From positions 242,001-306,000 of the forward strand of contig WPIO01000164.1 in assembly GCA_009760855.2 (NCBI GenBank): 64,000 nt of DNA, given 5' to 3'. Under the pieces are notes generated by a model. That model made no database searches and was not told the DNA's origin. It saw only the letters and a program-made list of their open reading frames with translations. Made by a program: the position numbers and the translations under genes. This stretch comes from Cristatella mucedo. Taxonomy: Eukaryota; Bryozoa; Phylactolaemata; Cristatellidae. Shown here piece by piece: positions 9,700 to 20,201 of this stretch. Position 1 is the stretch's first letter. Every line of letters begins with the position of its first letter.

Positions 9700-10745
9700 T
9701 AGCACAATGATCGCCCTCACCTAGACAGCCTATGGTTTACCACAGACATTAAACTAGATAGGTACGAAGAACAAGCTTAGAAAAGCACACACCAAAGATC
9801 AGTACTGGCTGTCGATTGACAGGCATTAAAGGACAGCTGTACATAGTACCAATAAATCCTAGTGAATGCCGAATCAAGCTTCTATAAAAACATTGTTGAG
9901 TCACAGATGTACGATCCAAGAATTCTAATGTTGAAGATCAACCCTATTCTTAATTGCTCCATGTTTTTCTTATAACACAATGACCCCAACTGTTCGCCTC
10001 TCTAACTCTTTTGACAAGAAGATAGAAAAGATCGGAGAGTCCATATCGACCATGGCAGCATCCCGCCTGGAATGCATTCGTTCGATTCCTCCATTGCACC
10101 TCAATGTCACCCTTCAAGGAGGTCACCAGAGCCATTGTTCTGAAGTTAATATCCCGATCTAAGATGAAAACAAGTCCTCTGGACCATCTTCCCACTGTCC
10201 CACTTCTACGATGCATCGATCCGGTGCTGCCATGCATAACTTAAATCATAAATATGTCATTAACCTCAAGTCATGTCCCAGTCTCAGTCAAAAAGTCTGT
10301 AGTCGCTCAGTGTGTATGCTGCTAACGAAAGCAAAATCAGATAATGAGAAATAAGCAATTAAGACACTTCCATCCAGTCTCCCTTCTATCGATCCAATTA
10401 TAGACACTGGAAAGAGTCTTGGCACAACAGCTGCATTTAAATAAAAACTTGCTACCTTGCATGTAAGTTGCAGTGAGGTTTTAGAGCTAATCCCTCTGTA
10501 GAGTCAGCTCTGCTTCGGGCATACAACGACCTACCAAAGATTTCTGACATGAAGATTTCTGCCAGTTGTCAAGTATCTCTACTCGTTTGGCTCAAACGTT
10601 TGTGGATCTTTGGATACGATCGATTAATAAGTCCTTCTTGAGCCCCTCTCATATAGCCTAGGCATCGCTGGCACTACTCTGCAAAGTTCAGATCCTATAT
10701 CGCTGGGAGACTCTAGAGTGTTGATGTGAATTGACAGAGCTCGTT
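9700..10745 (+). mobile_element. LINE-A, head-to-tail series copy 1
   Basis: Carries the 5' region (GLWFTTDIKLDR-like at 9730-9760, SSFYKNIVESQ at 9885), the pre-RT FDKKIEKIGESISTMAA at 10010, then RT motifs to the RSYIAGRL-like segment and GCD/NG near 10735, with many indels. It ends abruptly where copy 2 starts (TGTCCCAGTACCTTTCAAAA at about 10745). Confidence 0.7.
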
Positions 10746-12180
10746 CTGCACATGTCCCAGTACCTTTCAAAAAAGCTGTAGTCGGGCAAGTTGTTAAGCA
10801 AGCGGCTCTAGACCAAGTTGAGCCCAGTCTCGTTTTTCCCATTCCTACCAAAGACACTGTAATAAGATGAGGCAGAGCAGCTGAACTCACATATTGAAAC
10901 TTCAAACCTTGCTAGTAAGTTCCAATTTAGCTTTAGAGCTAATCACTCCACAGTGCCAGCATTGCTTCGGGTGTACAACGAACTATTTACTAATGCAGAC
11001 ATGGGTAGAGTATCTCTGCTTGCTTTGTTTGATCTTTCGGCAGCTTTTGATACTATCGATCACCAAGTCATTCTTGAATGCCTCTCACCTCGCCTTGGCA
11101 TCACTGGAGCTGCTCTGCAATCATTCAGGTCCTATCTTAGTGGAGGATTATAGAGTATTGGTGTGAATGGAAAAGATTAGTGGAGTAAGCTCTGTAATAT
11201 CGGTTATGTTAGGGGTCCGTGCTAGGTCCAGTTCTTTTCACTGTTTATACTCTCCTTCTTGCTGACGTGATAGCCAAGCACAATCTAGGCTTTCGCTTCT
11301 ATGAGGATGACACTCAGTTGTACCTTTGCTTTGATCCCTCCCAGCGTTCGAGCACCTCAAGTTCTCTCTACTCCCTTGCTGCATGTATTGATGACGTCGC
11401 CACATTGATCGCAGCAAACGTTCTTAAATTGATTGTTAATAAAATAAACTTACTAGTTATATACTTGTAAATTGGAAAAGACTAACCCTCAAAATTGGCT
11501 CTGCCAGCATATCCCCAGATGATTCTGCACGAAATCTAGCTGTCATCCGAAGTGACCTTTCGCTAGACGAATGGATCAGCTCCACAAAAAGTAGGCCTGC
11601 TTTTAGCTGCGTTACAATGCTAAAATTTGGGCTTGTCTAGACAGGGCGACCAAATCGGTCCTTGGTCGCATCCGTGACATCTCCCATGAGATCAGTAGCT
11701 CACTGCTTTCTGGTCTGCCGGCATGTGCAATCGGGCGGTCAGAGCTGGTGCGAAACGAATCGTCTCTCATGAGCATCGCAGTTGCCAAATCAGACCATAT
11801 ATCACTGACCTGCACTCGCTACCAGTCCGGCATTGCATTGACTTAAAGGTTTCGTCACAGAATTTGAGGTCCCTTTATTCCTCTTCTCCAGCTAACTATA
11901 AGATCTACTCCCCCCCCAGACTAAGCATCGTGCTACCTACTCTTCGGAATCTAGCTGTTTACCTATACCTCGTACAAACTTCAAATTCTTTAAATACCTT
12001 GCCTCTAGTTCCTATGCTGCCAAGCCTGGAACTAACTACTGACTTCAGTCATGAGATCCCCTGACTTGACCGCGTTGAAAAAGAAATTACAATTGAAGCA
12101 CTTTATAAAAGCATTTAGTGGCTCCGTTTGAGTCGTCCTTTATGGGCTGATACATACTGACACTATGCATGCTGCTGCTA
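10745..12180 (+). mobile_element. LINE-A, head-to-tail series copy 2
   Basis: Covers RT from the PVPFKKAVV-like region. Motif A is well preserved at 10953-11153 ([20 protein letters not shown]), the catalytic box is changed to Y-E-D-D at 11300-11311, and the C-terminal domain runs from about 11650 to 12110. The 3'UTR stops at about 12178 without the terminal block or tail, where copy 3 begins. Confidence 0.75.
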
Positions 12181-12184
12181 ATCA

Positions 12185-13015
12185 AACTTGTTGCCACGTT
12201 CCAAGGTGACCTCTCGTTAGATGACCACATCAGGTGCACAATCAAGTCTACCTACTTTCAGATACACAACATTTCTAAAATTTGGGCTTGTTTAGATAAG
12301 GATACCACGTCTAAGTTGGTCCTTGCATTTGTGACATCCCGTCTTGAATTTTGTAACTCACTGCTTGGTGGCATACCGGCAATACAATCAGGCGATCACA
12401 GCTAATGTAAAACTCTGCAGCCATGCTTGTTTGTCGTGAGCGTCGCAGTTGCCACATCACACCACTTCTCGCCGACATGCACTGGCTCCCAGTCAAGCAA
12501 CGGATTGACTTCAAAGTTTTGTCCCTCACTTTCAGGGCACTTCATTCTTTGGCTCCAGCTTATCTCTCAGATCTACTCCCCCTCCATGCCAAGCATCATA
12601 CCACTCGCTTTTCGGAATCTAACAGTTTACCAATAGCTCGTACAAACCTCAAATCCTTTGGAGACCGTGAATTTAGTTCGTATGCTCCTAAAGCCTGGAA
12701 CTCACTCCAGACTTGCATCAGAATATTCCCTGACTTTACCACATTTAAATAGGACTTAAAACATACTTATTTAGGACAGCATTTAGTTGATCCCTGTGAT
12801 TCGTCCTTCAGGTGCTCATGCGTGCTGACATTGTGCATGCTGCCACTGACCAAACTTGCATGCTGATCCTTTGCATGTCACCCCTAACCATCTTATTCAT
12901 GTTGTTTATCAAGCACGATATTACTCACGATTCAATCGCGTTTCCTTTGCAGTAAGTGCAGAGCCTAGAAAGTGACTCAGTTCTCCGAGGGCGCTTTATC
13001 AAGTGTATCATTATT
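12185..13015 (+). mobile_element. LINE-A, head-to-tail series copy 3
   Basis: Starts in the C-terminal half (QGDLSLDDHI at 12199) and has an open stretch 12423-12752 ([33 protein letters not shown]). It carries a full 3'UTR, the CCTAGAAAGTGACTCAG and GGGCGCTTTATC blocks, and a short ATTATTATG tail at about 13012. A stop interrupts TFKRDLK near 12750. Confidence 0.8.
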
Positions 13016-13017
13016 AT

Positions 13018-13192
13018 GATGCTGACCCTGTGTATGCCACGTTTAATATTGCTATTCCTTTTGCCAATGAGCAGGCTACTACTTACCATTTGATCGCGTT
13101 TTCTTTGAAGCATACGTAAAGTGCCTAGAAAGAGATCAAGTTAGCAGAGCGAGCTTTATCAGGTGTGTTATTATTATTATTAATATTATCCT
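13018..13192 (+). mobile_element. LINE-A solo 3' end
   Basis: ATGCTGACCCTGTGTATGCC to GTGCCTAGAAAGAGATCAAG, GCTTTATCAGGTGTG and (TTA)n. Only the 3'UTR is present, directly after the tail of copy 3. Confidence 0.75.
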
Positions 13193-13229
13193 TATCTCCA
13201 CGGCCTGAGTTTGCAGTCCTGGAGGAACC

Positions 13230-14130
13230 ACAAACCTTAGCTTTAAATGATAAAATTGAAAACTGTTCTAATACCGATTACATACAAGGCGTACGCACTC
13301 ATATTTCATATCTGGTGAATATGCAGGATTGTAAATCGTACAGGTTCTGGTAGATCCATTATTGCAGCATGAAACTAAAACCAGCATAAAGGGCACATGT
13401 TATTCATGTCTTGCATAATTATTGCTAAATTGGAGAAGACGAAGATAAGACATTGGCAGGATTCAACGAGTATTTACGGTTTGAATGAAAGACTGATATA
13501 CGAAGATCCGATGTGTACATACTTTAGCGGTTACTCAGATGACTGTCGTCGTCGGAAATCCAACGCCAGGAAGACTTTAAAAACTTTCATTGGTCTCACT
13601 CAAGCCATTAAAGCTCAGCTCCTCTGACTACCAGACCAGATAAGCACCGCTCAAGCACGGTGCAGTGAGGAATGGCACAAAGAATGCCGCAAGATGAGTA
13701 TAGTGACGTGCATAGAGTGCTGCTAAGTCTGCATCATGTTGTTTCTCCGGCAGCATCAGTGACTCTACTGAGGAGTTAGCAGCACATTAAACTGAATGAA
13801 AATGCCGGGCTCCCACAGCAAACACTTTTTTGGAGGCCATATACCGACAAGTCCAAGTCTAGGCTAAGTGTAGACGGCTGCAGGCATCGACGGATCTCAA
13901 AGTCCTTCATTCCTTCCTTCCTTTCTTCTTCCTCTTCATGCCTCGCCTTTGCATTCCGCCCACGCATATTTTTTGCAGTGTTCAGCCTATGGTGGTTCAG
14001 CAGAACCGGCACGAAGGCTGGCGGCAGTTTGTGGCAGATGAATGCTCGGTAGGGTCCAGCTCAGTGCTAACCGGCTGCTGAGTCGTATATCTATGTTTTC
14101 ACAAAAGCCTTACAAATGAACCAGCAGCTG
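13230..14130. repeat. Old duplicate of 22380-23200
   Basis: Shares, at roughly 60-65% by eye, the blocks AATATGCAGGATT, GAAGACGA-GAT-AGACA-T-GCAGGAT, TTTGAA-GAA, GATCC-A-GTGTAC, TTTAGCGG, and TCA-AGC-ATTAAAGCTCAGC with 22380-22720, and further matches beyond. The conserved reading is GEDEDKTLAGFNEYLRFE here against EGDEAETSAGYRKYSSLN there. This copy has a stop just upstream, so it looks dead as coding sequence. It lies about 95 bp upstream of the LINE-B at 14225. Confidence 0.5.
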
Positions 14131-14224
14131 ATATTTAGTCAGTGGAAAGTATTGCTTGTGAAAGGCATGCAAATGCTCACAGCTATCATATTGCCACCCA
14201 TGAAAATGCATAGGAGGAAGCAAT

Positions 14225-15133
14225 TCTCATAGGGCGCCCAGAGCTCGTGGCTGGATTAAAAGGCTCTGCCATTCTAATAGGTGATGCCATTGTACGGCCA
14301 TCACCACGTGCTCGAAATTTAGTTGTCGTGTTCGACAGCTGCCTCAATTTTCAAAAGCTACATTCAGAGGACTGCCTCTACAGCTAGCCATCACATCCGA
14401 TCCCTGTCCAAGATTAGGAGCTGTCTCCCACAGTGACTTGTAAACAATTTAACTAGCTTTCTAGTTCTGTCTCGGCTTGATTATTGTAATTCCCTTTTGG
14501 CTGGGCTGCCAAACAAAGCTACTATGCAACTACAGCGGACTATGAATATGGCTGCAAGGCGGTTCTTCAAGTCCCAGCGGTTTGAGCACGTGTCTCCTTT
14601 GCTGAAGGAGCTAGGATGGTTGCCGTTTGAGCAAAAGATACAGAGCAAAGTTCTTACTCTGACCCAAAAGGCCCGCCATGGCTGGGCTCCTTCATACTTA
14701 TCTGAGCTGCTGCAACAGTTTCAGCCTGTTCGCGCCCTCAGGTCCTGTATGGACAATAAGTTAGCTGTCCCATTCCTCCGCTTAAAGACAGTTGGCGACA
14801 GACGCTTTAGCTCTGCAGGTCCTAGACTGTGGAACTCGCTTCCACAATTCTTATGCAACGATATCTACTCTCCAACTGCCGACTATGGCACATCTTTTTC
14901 AGCGGTGCTGAACTGCTACTTCTATGCTACTCACTACCTCAACTGCTCTCCTGACTCTGCTATGCTTCCCAATTTCTCTTTGTTGCGTGAGACGAAGTCT
15001 GTTGGCTACCGAATGCGTACCGAAAGCCGCTTAGGCTGTGGGTGCGCTATACAAAACTCTCCTGCGTAACACCCACATGGTCTTTATGACTTTGCGGAGT
15101 TACAGACGGAGATACATGACATGACATGACATT
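14225..15133 (+). mobile_element. LINE-B, 5'-truncated, with tail
   Basis: Starts at the GLKGSAILIGDAIVRPSPRARNL segment (14252) and contains an open 190-codon frame at 14497-15069 (MAGLPNKATMQLQRTMNMAA, SPLLKELGWLPFEQKIQSK, SAGPRLWNSLPQFL, ending CAIQNSPA). The frame ends with the family stop. The 3'UTR reads ACACCCACATGGTC to GACGGAGATAC and the tail is (ATGAC)n at 15113-15130. This is one of the best C-terminal LINE-B copies. Confidence 0.85.
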
Positions 15134-15420
15134 GCACAACTAAAAATCCTAACCAGTTGGACCCTGGTAAATATCATGCACATAGTCAAGAATAAAAAAA
15201 TCCTGAACAATGTGTGTGAAGTCGACAGGTTCACAGGTGAGCCCCTCTAAAATTATAGAGCTCTTTTAAATTGTCAAGTCGTGACAGTCTTTTGTGGAAT
15301 TACTAACTACAGCCTGAAGGACAGGAGACGAACATCGTGTAAAGGCAGTCTCGTGGAACTTTGTGTAACTGAACCGAATTTTGTGCTAATCAGCGATTAT
15401 TTGTAAAATTATTTATGTAT
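15134..15420. other. No recognised feature
   Basis: Unassigned spacer between LINE-B and a LINE-A fragment. Confidence 0.4.
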
Positions 15421-15605
15421 TTGTGAGATCCCGTCTCGACTTGTGTAACTCACTGCTTGCTGGTTTTGACTGGCCTGTGCAATCAAGCGCTTGAGGCTGA
15501 AGCAAAACTTTGCTGCTAGGCTAGTCTGGCGTGATTCTTTCAGTTGTCACATTACACCACTTCTCGTTGACCTGTACTGGATCTCAGTCAAGCGACGTGG
15601 ATGCA
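15421..15605 (+). mobile_element. LINE-A C-terminal fragment
   Basis: GAGATCCCGTCTCGACTTGT, AACTCACTGCTTGCTGG and CACATTACACCACTTCTCG correspond to the [12 protein letters not shown] and SCHITPLLADL segments of LINE-A. Truncated at both ends; no tail. Confidence 0.75.
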
Positions 15606-16974
15606 TGGGCGAAAGCTGCCGATCGTTAAATCAGAAAACATACCGGCAGACCTGACCGACGGCAGAACAGACCTGACTTCCGGTCGTAGAGTCAGGCTTC
15701 AGCTTCTTTCTAACCATTCGGTGTTGGAGTACTCGGGTATTGATACCCTGGTAATGAGCTGTGATTTGATGTATGTGGTATCAAAGCTGCATACCGGAAG
15801 CTCTTTCATAATCTATGCCTAAGGAAAGTGGAGTGCGTCAGTGCCAAGATATGGGTTCAGACCCCTATGGAGTGAATGGGACATGCTGTCATTAATTGCG
15901 GTAACGTTTACTTGGCGGCAGAGGACGTTACGATAACTGTGCTTATTTATTACAGTTATTCTAGAATAAAATGTATATCTTGCATCTCGATATATATGCT
16001 ATTACGTGAACCCGACAAGAGAGACTCAATCTAGGGACTGAGCCCTTGGGTAATAAATGTATTTCCTTCCAATAAAACTGAACCCCGGGTGTCTTATTTT
16101 CCAATGGTCAACCCTTGGTATAAAGCTCCTGCGTTTTGAGTGCCTGTGTGCGATCTCCGTGTTTCGAGAAGACTTGGTTCGTTCGCCCTGCATGATAATT
16201 TATCGGGAATCCTTGAGCCAAAGTTGACAAAAAGTTAAAACATGGAAAACAAGGTGAGCCCATGCTTTGGCTTGTGCTGTTAATAGAAGAGGTAAACTTA
16301 TAAACCTCTTCATCATCATCAAACAAATTGCCCGATTTTCACAAGTTAGTGAGTGTTTTTAAAAACGGCGTGTGCGTTAATTAAATGTACGCTCATAGTA
16401 ATATGATATTTCTAACGTCTAGTGCGTGCTATTATCCCTTAATTTGTATAATATATTGATTAAAACCAGTGTAATGGCAACCAAAATGGTGATAGTTAAT
16501 GTCCAGAGGGCTTTAATTTCGTTAAAACCACATTAGAGTGTCGTGAACAGGTTTTCTATGTTCTAATTACGAAAATGTTCGATTTATGAGAAAATAATCA
16601 TACTTCTCGGAAATTCATATATCGGCACAGAATGTGGAAATGATTAACCACCATAAACGCAGGATGACTGTACTGTTTTCTCGCCAAAGAGATGCTCCGT
16701 GTTCGTTACTAATCCTTAGGAATGCATTGCACCTGTCGTGTTCCATCCGTGTAGGCTCGGGTTCAGATCTAATTTAACAAGTCAGTCAGCTCTGGAGTCT
16801 CACATGGGCGCTTCCTCAACCAGTTGCTATTAAAAACTCTGGGAATTGACCCGGGCAGGTGGGATCGGCTGCAAATTTCACGATGTCTGTGCAACCTGTA
16901 TTTGTCATTGAAATCGTCGGAAGCTGCAGCAGTGAACTGGATGGCATGATGTACAGAGATTTGGTTCTGAATGT
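15606..16974. other. No supported feature; possible AATAAA-containing repeat remnant
   Basis: No gene supported. TTGGCGGCAGAGGACG (about 15912) and two AATAAA signals around 16052 and 16071 are loosely reminiscent of an LTR element end, but I found no terminal repeat pair, primer-binding site or gag/pol remnant. Confidence 0.25.
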
Positions 16975-17045
16975 CAAAGCAAATTTCATTGAAGTCAACG
17001 ATGATAAAACGGATCTGCTACTGACAGGACACATCAAGCATGTGG
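16975..17045 (+). mobile_element. Small LINE RT remnant
   Basis: Reads KANFIEVNDDKTDLLLTGH, matching the segment after the YADD box ([17 protein letters not shown] in LINE-B). About 70 bp only. Confidence 0.5.
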
Positions 17046-17168
17046 CTGCATAAGAAGTCGTTTCTCCTCTAATATTTGAACGTTATGGTGTGCATGCACT
17101 AACAATAGAGGTTTCGTCTTCGGCAGCAGCAACCTAAATCGTGAAAGCTGTATTAGGAAGACTGTTTC

Positions 17169-17350
17169 CACTGCTTTCCATTTATTCCGCGACTCCTTAA
17201 TACAGTTGCTCACGTTTTGACGACCCGCAACCATATAAAGAACATTTGCAAAATACTGAAATACGTGTTTTCCGATGGTTTTAGTTGACCCCCGTAAAAG
17301 GGTCATTCCACTTCCGAAGGGTTTGCGACCCACAGGCTAAGAACCGCTAG
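17169..17350 (-). mobile_element. SPIN/hAT-like MITE
   Basis: On the minus strand it starts AGCGGTTCTTAGCCTGTGGG, continues with GAATGACCCTTTTACGGGGG, CATCGGAAAACACG, ATGGTTGCGGGTCGTCA, then CAACTGTATTAAGGAGTCGC and ends near GGAAAGCAGTG. This order and wording matches, from memory, the non-autonomous hAT elements of the SPIN/Charlie type (ends CAGYGGTTCTCAACC...). About 180 bp with degenerate terminal repeats; I could not find a convincing 8-bp target duplication. Confidence 0.7.
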
Positions 17351-17420
17351 ATTAGAGGCTGTTTATCCAGGTGGCTTGCAAACGATTTCATTATATTCCT
17401 GTTTTTGTCATGACTAAATA

Positions 17421-17572
17421 AAATAAATGAAAATATAATTCACTTGTATAGCGCCCCAAGAGAACTTAATCTTTATTCTGGTGCTTCAAATCTACCTCGG
17501 AGCGAGAACCCACGACCTGAGCCAGACCTTGGTCGGGGCGAGCACCTCAACCGCTGGACCAAACCAGCTCGA
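17421..17572 (-). mobile_element. SINE-1, second copy
   Basis: On the minus strand: GAGCTGGTTTGGTCCAGCGG, GTGCTCGCCCCGACCAAGG, a better preserved B box (GGGTTCTCGCTCC), then AAGATTAAGTTCTCTTGGGG, CGCTATACAAGTGAATTATA. Head and tail agree with 84-235. The tail is again LINE-A-like. Confidence 0.85.
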
Positions 17573-17689
17573 CCATATTATTGCAATTCAATTCCATTTC
17601 GAATGGGATACCAAAAAACTTATTTGGCCAACGCCGCTGGTAATGCATATGTCTGAGCGAGGCTAGTTTTCAAATCCCAGACGTCCATG

Positions 17690-17812
17690 TCCTTGAGGCT
17701 CCTTTGCTGAACAGGCTTAGACGGTTGCCAGTAGATTAACGGATTGAGAGTAAAGTTCGTACGTTACCCACAAGGCCCGTCCCAGTGGCTTGGCTGATTC
17801 ATAACTATTGTG
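17690..17812 (+). mobile_element. LINE-B C-terminal fragment
   Basis: GAGGCTCCTTTGCTGAACAG to CCACAAGGCCCGTCCCAGTG, TTGGCTGATTCATA corresponds to the SPLLKELGWLPVEQRIQSK and THKARHGLAPSYL segments. Truncated at both ends. Confidence 0.7.
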
Positions 17813-18047
17813 GTTTTATGGTTTCTGAGGTTTCTTGTAGGTTCATTTACTCATGCATTATATGAGGAGTGTGATGTCCTGCCAAGCATGGCTACCATTC
17901 CTTTTATCCACCTACAGAGTCACGGAGATTCCTTCCAATTTGCAAAAAAACTTTGAAAGATGTACCGTTCAAAGAGCTGGCTTGAACTTAGTTAAAAAAA
18001 ATTCGGGGTCTTATGCAGTTGCAGTCAATTTCAACGGTGTGTTTTGA

Positions 18048-18135
18048 TATAATAATAATGCACTCGATAAAGTGCCCTCAGAGAACTCAATCTCTCTCTC
18101 TCTTGGCGCTTTACATTAACTGCATTTTTTCACTC
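18048..18135 (-). mobile_element. LINE-A solo 3' end, minus
   Basis: TAATAATAATGCACTCGATA, AAGTGCCCTCAGAGAACTC and TTGGCGCTTTACAT are the reverse of the LINE-A end. The native TCTCTTTCTAGG has become TCTCTCTCTCTCTTGG, a small dinucleotide expansion. Confidence 0.8.
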
Positions 18136-18149
18136 GAAATCTAAAGTCT

Positions 18150-18600
18150 TGCCGGCCAGAAACGAATTATAAGACGGTAAAGAATGTACTCGCCAATGCT
18201 GAGAGATCTGTCTCCCCAGATGATAATGGCTCTGGCGAAAGGTTTTAGCTTTCCTTATAAAAACCATTTGCACACTCATGATAACGTAGAGCCCCCTCCG
18301 AATAAAGCAATTGTAGAATAGGAACCCGTAACCTTCCTTGAAAAGTTTTCCAAGGTTTCTGCAGCGATGGGGCTACCTTAATAATGTCTAGTAAAAAGAG
18401 CTCGTCTCCTGAAGACCCTATACCATCACCTCTGTGGTATTCACTGGCAGACCAACTTAGCTTTGCCGTAATCCAGATTTTTCATGCTTCTTTGGAAAAA
18501 TGGGTTGAACCCATGTCCTTTGAATCTGCACTCGTTAGACCGTAACTTATAAAGTATGGATTCAATACAGAGCTACCCTAGCTCTTTCATCGAAGGAAAA
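18150..18600 (+). mobile_element. LINE-B pre-RT fragment
   Basis: Decayed match to the LLANA-R-DSPD, EPPPNKAIVE and SSKKSSSPEDPIPSPLWYSLADQLSF segments, ending near the ALVRP block at 18540. This is the part between endonuclease and RT palm. Confidence 0.7.
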
Positions 18601-19010
18601 ACGTGGTGAAACCCCCGGGACTTGAAAGCTAGTCATGCAGCCATATTCACAGCCCTTTACGGGGGTGTTCTATGATTAACTAGTGAAACTCGGCAGAGAG
18701 GTTTTGGTGTGGCAGGTATGTCACTAACGACTGGCTAGCCGAGCTTAAAGTACGTGATCTGCATGAGGTTAATATAATTATCACGGAACAGTAGCAGCAG
18801 TCAAAATGTCCTTAATAAATTAGTAAATTGTAATTGTAATTGTTAAAGTAAATTGCAGTAATACGGTGTTGACGTAAGATATATGTTGAGGTGCTTAGGT
18901 GAGGTAACTTAAGCTAATGAGGAAGTAATTAAGGCAGTATTTCTTATTTGAAAGTTTGCATGTTTGACTGGAAATCTAATTGGCATATCATGAAAATTTA
19001 ATCTTTGCAG
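18601..19010. other. No recognised feature upstream of candidate exon 1
   Basis: AT-rich spacer ending in the acceptor TTTAATCTTTGCAG at 18997-19010. A possible weak donor (GTGGCAG then GTATGT near 18715) was noted but no upstream exon could be supported. Confidence 0.35.
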
Positions 19011-19098
19011 GAGCAGCCGTTCTCTTTTAGCTGCAACGATGAAAACTGCAATGTATGGGATTTCAACTTGATGCTGACAATGGCTGAAGAGATCATAG
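19011..19098 (+). CDS. Candidate exon 1 of unidentified gene
   Basis: An 88-bp open block between a good acceptor (ATTTAATCTTTGCAG) and a good donor (ATAG then GTGAGC). In the only open frame it encodes EQPFSFSCNDENCNVWDF and NLMLTMAEEII, and ends with one base of the next codon. The next candidate exon (20054) begins with the two bases that complete a GTG codon, so the phases agree across a 955-bp intron. The CNDENC cysteine pair is notable, but I do not recognise the domain. The other two frames contain stops. Confidence 0.4.
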
Positions 19099-20053
19099 GT
19101 GAGCTTCAACCTGTTTTTTTTTTCAAGTGGAAAATTGGATTTTAATCACTATTCTTTACATTTTTAATAGGCAGGTGGGTCTAGTCTACTTGTCAACTAT
19201 TTCGAAGGGAATGAAACGCTAGGTTCAAATACCACGATGTTAAGAAGTTTAAGTTGATGCGAAAAATCACTTGAAAGCAGGTGAGCGAGAGTTCAGGCCC
19301 AACCAAGAGTATTTAGAATAAGGCAAACGGATTATAGGCTCGACCTGAGAGGCTGGGATACTGATAAAGATGTACAGAGGAAATGGACGTCTGGCGAAGA
19401 AAGCGAAAACACCCGAAGACGGACGAATGTAAAGAGAGATGGTAGCATTTCTAGATGCACTCATACTGCCTCCTGTAAATACGCAGACCTAGTTTATTGT
19501 CATTGTGTCCAGTAAGTGACCTTGCTCAGAATGATTGACATTAACCGAGTGGCTCGGTCAGCTCTGTCCTTCGTGGTTGCATAGCACACACCTCATGCCT
19601 GAGCCAAACCGAGCAGTATGCAGAAAGATGAAGCTCTTTAGTCAGATAGCTGCAGGCAACTTTGAGCTGACTTTACTGCGATTTCTTGCGATTCATTTAT
19701 CATTCTATAATAAATTTTTAGCATCAAATATAGTGCAATATATTATTACTAGTATATAGTTCTCATTTGCTTCCTGTTTCGTAAAATCCAGATCGAGGTA
19801 TTTTCAGGCAGTTACAAGTCGTCCGGTAATTAAAGCCGCTTACCTACTGCAAGAGTTTTGAGTGAGAACGAGTGTCACATGACCAGTGATTGACATCCGT
19901 TTTCAACCAACGTGTTGCTGCATGTGAGTTTAGCTTGTAGCACCGGCACATGCTGATAATTCACTCCCGAATGCCACGCCAATGAAACTATTGACGTCCA
20001 GATGGATAGGCCCGATGCACTTTTAAGCTGATTGATATTATTCTACTATTCAG

Positions 20054-20201
20054 TGGCAATCGTGTTGGAGATGGAGCTAGATTACGTGCCTCTGAGAAGA
20101 GAATTTATGGATTGGCCTCAAGTGCCGCCGTATAATGCACGGGAGCCACCAGAACCTCACGAAGACTGGGATGCCGAAATGGCAGAGGATCAAAATCCAA
20201 G
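20054..20201 (+). CDS. Candidate exon 2 (PPEP-HEDWDAE exon)
   Basis: A 148-bp block with acceptor TTCTACTATTCAG and donor CAAG then GTATGTCCG. It encodes VAIVLEMELDYVPLRREF, then MDWPQVPPYNAREPPEPHED and WDAEMAEDQNP, with phase 1 at the start and phase 2 at the end. Its last 75 bp is homologous to the tandem 78-bp exons at 651 and 1603, which share the donor phase. The proline-rich acidic W-D motif faintly recalls the EDWD tail of GTSF1/Asterix proteins, but no CHHC zinc finger is visible, so no function is assigned. Confidence 0.5.

Noticed and set aside
15850-16110. LTR retrotransposon end
   Set aside because: TTGGCGGCAGAGGACG and AATAAA signals are suggestive, but there is no paired repeat, primer-binding site or gag/pol sequence.
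20054-20201. Assignment to GTSF1/Asterix because of the EDWD motif
   Set aside because: Only a short acidic W motif agrees and no CHHC zinc finger was found in the neighbouring candidate exon.
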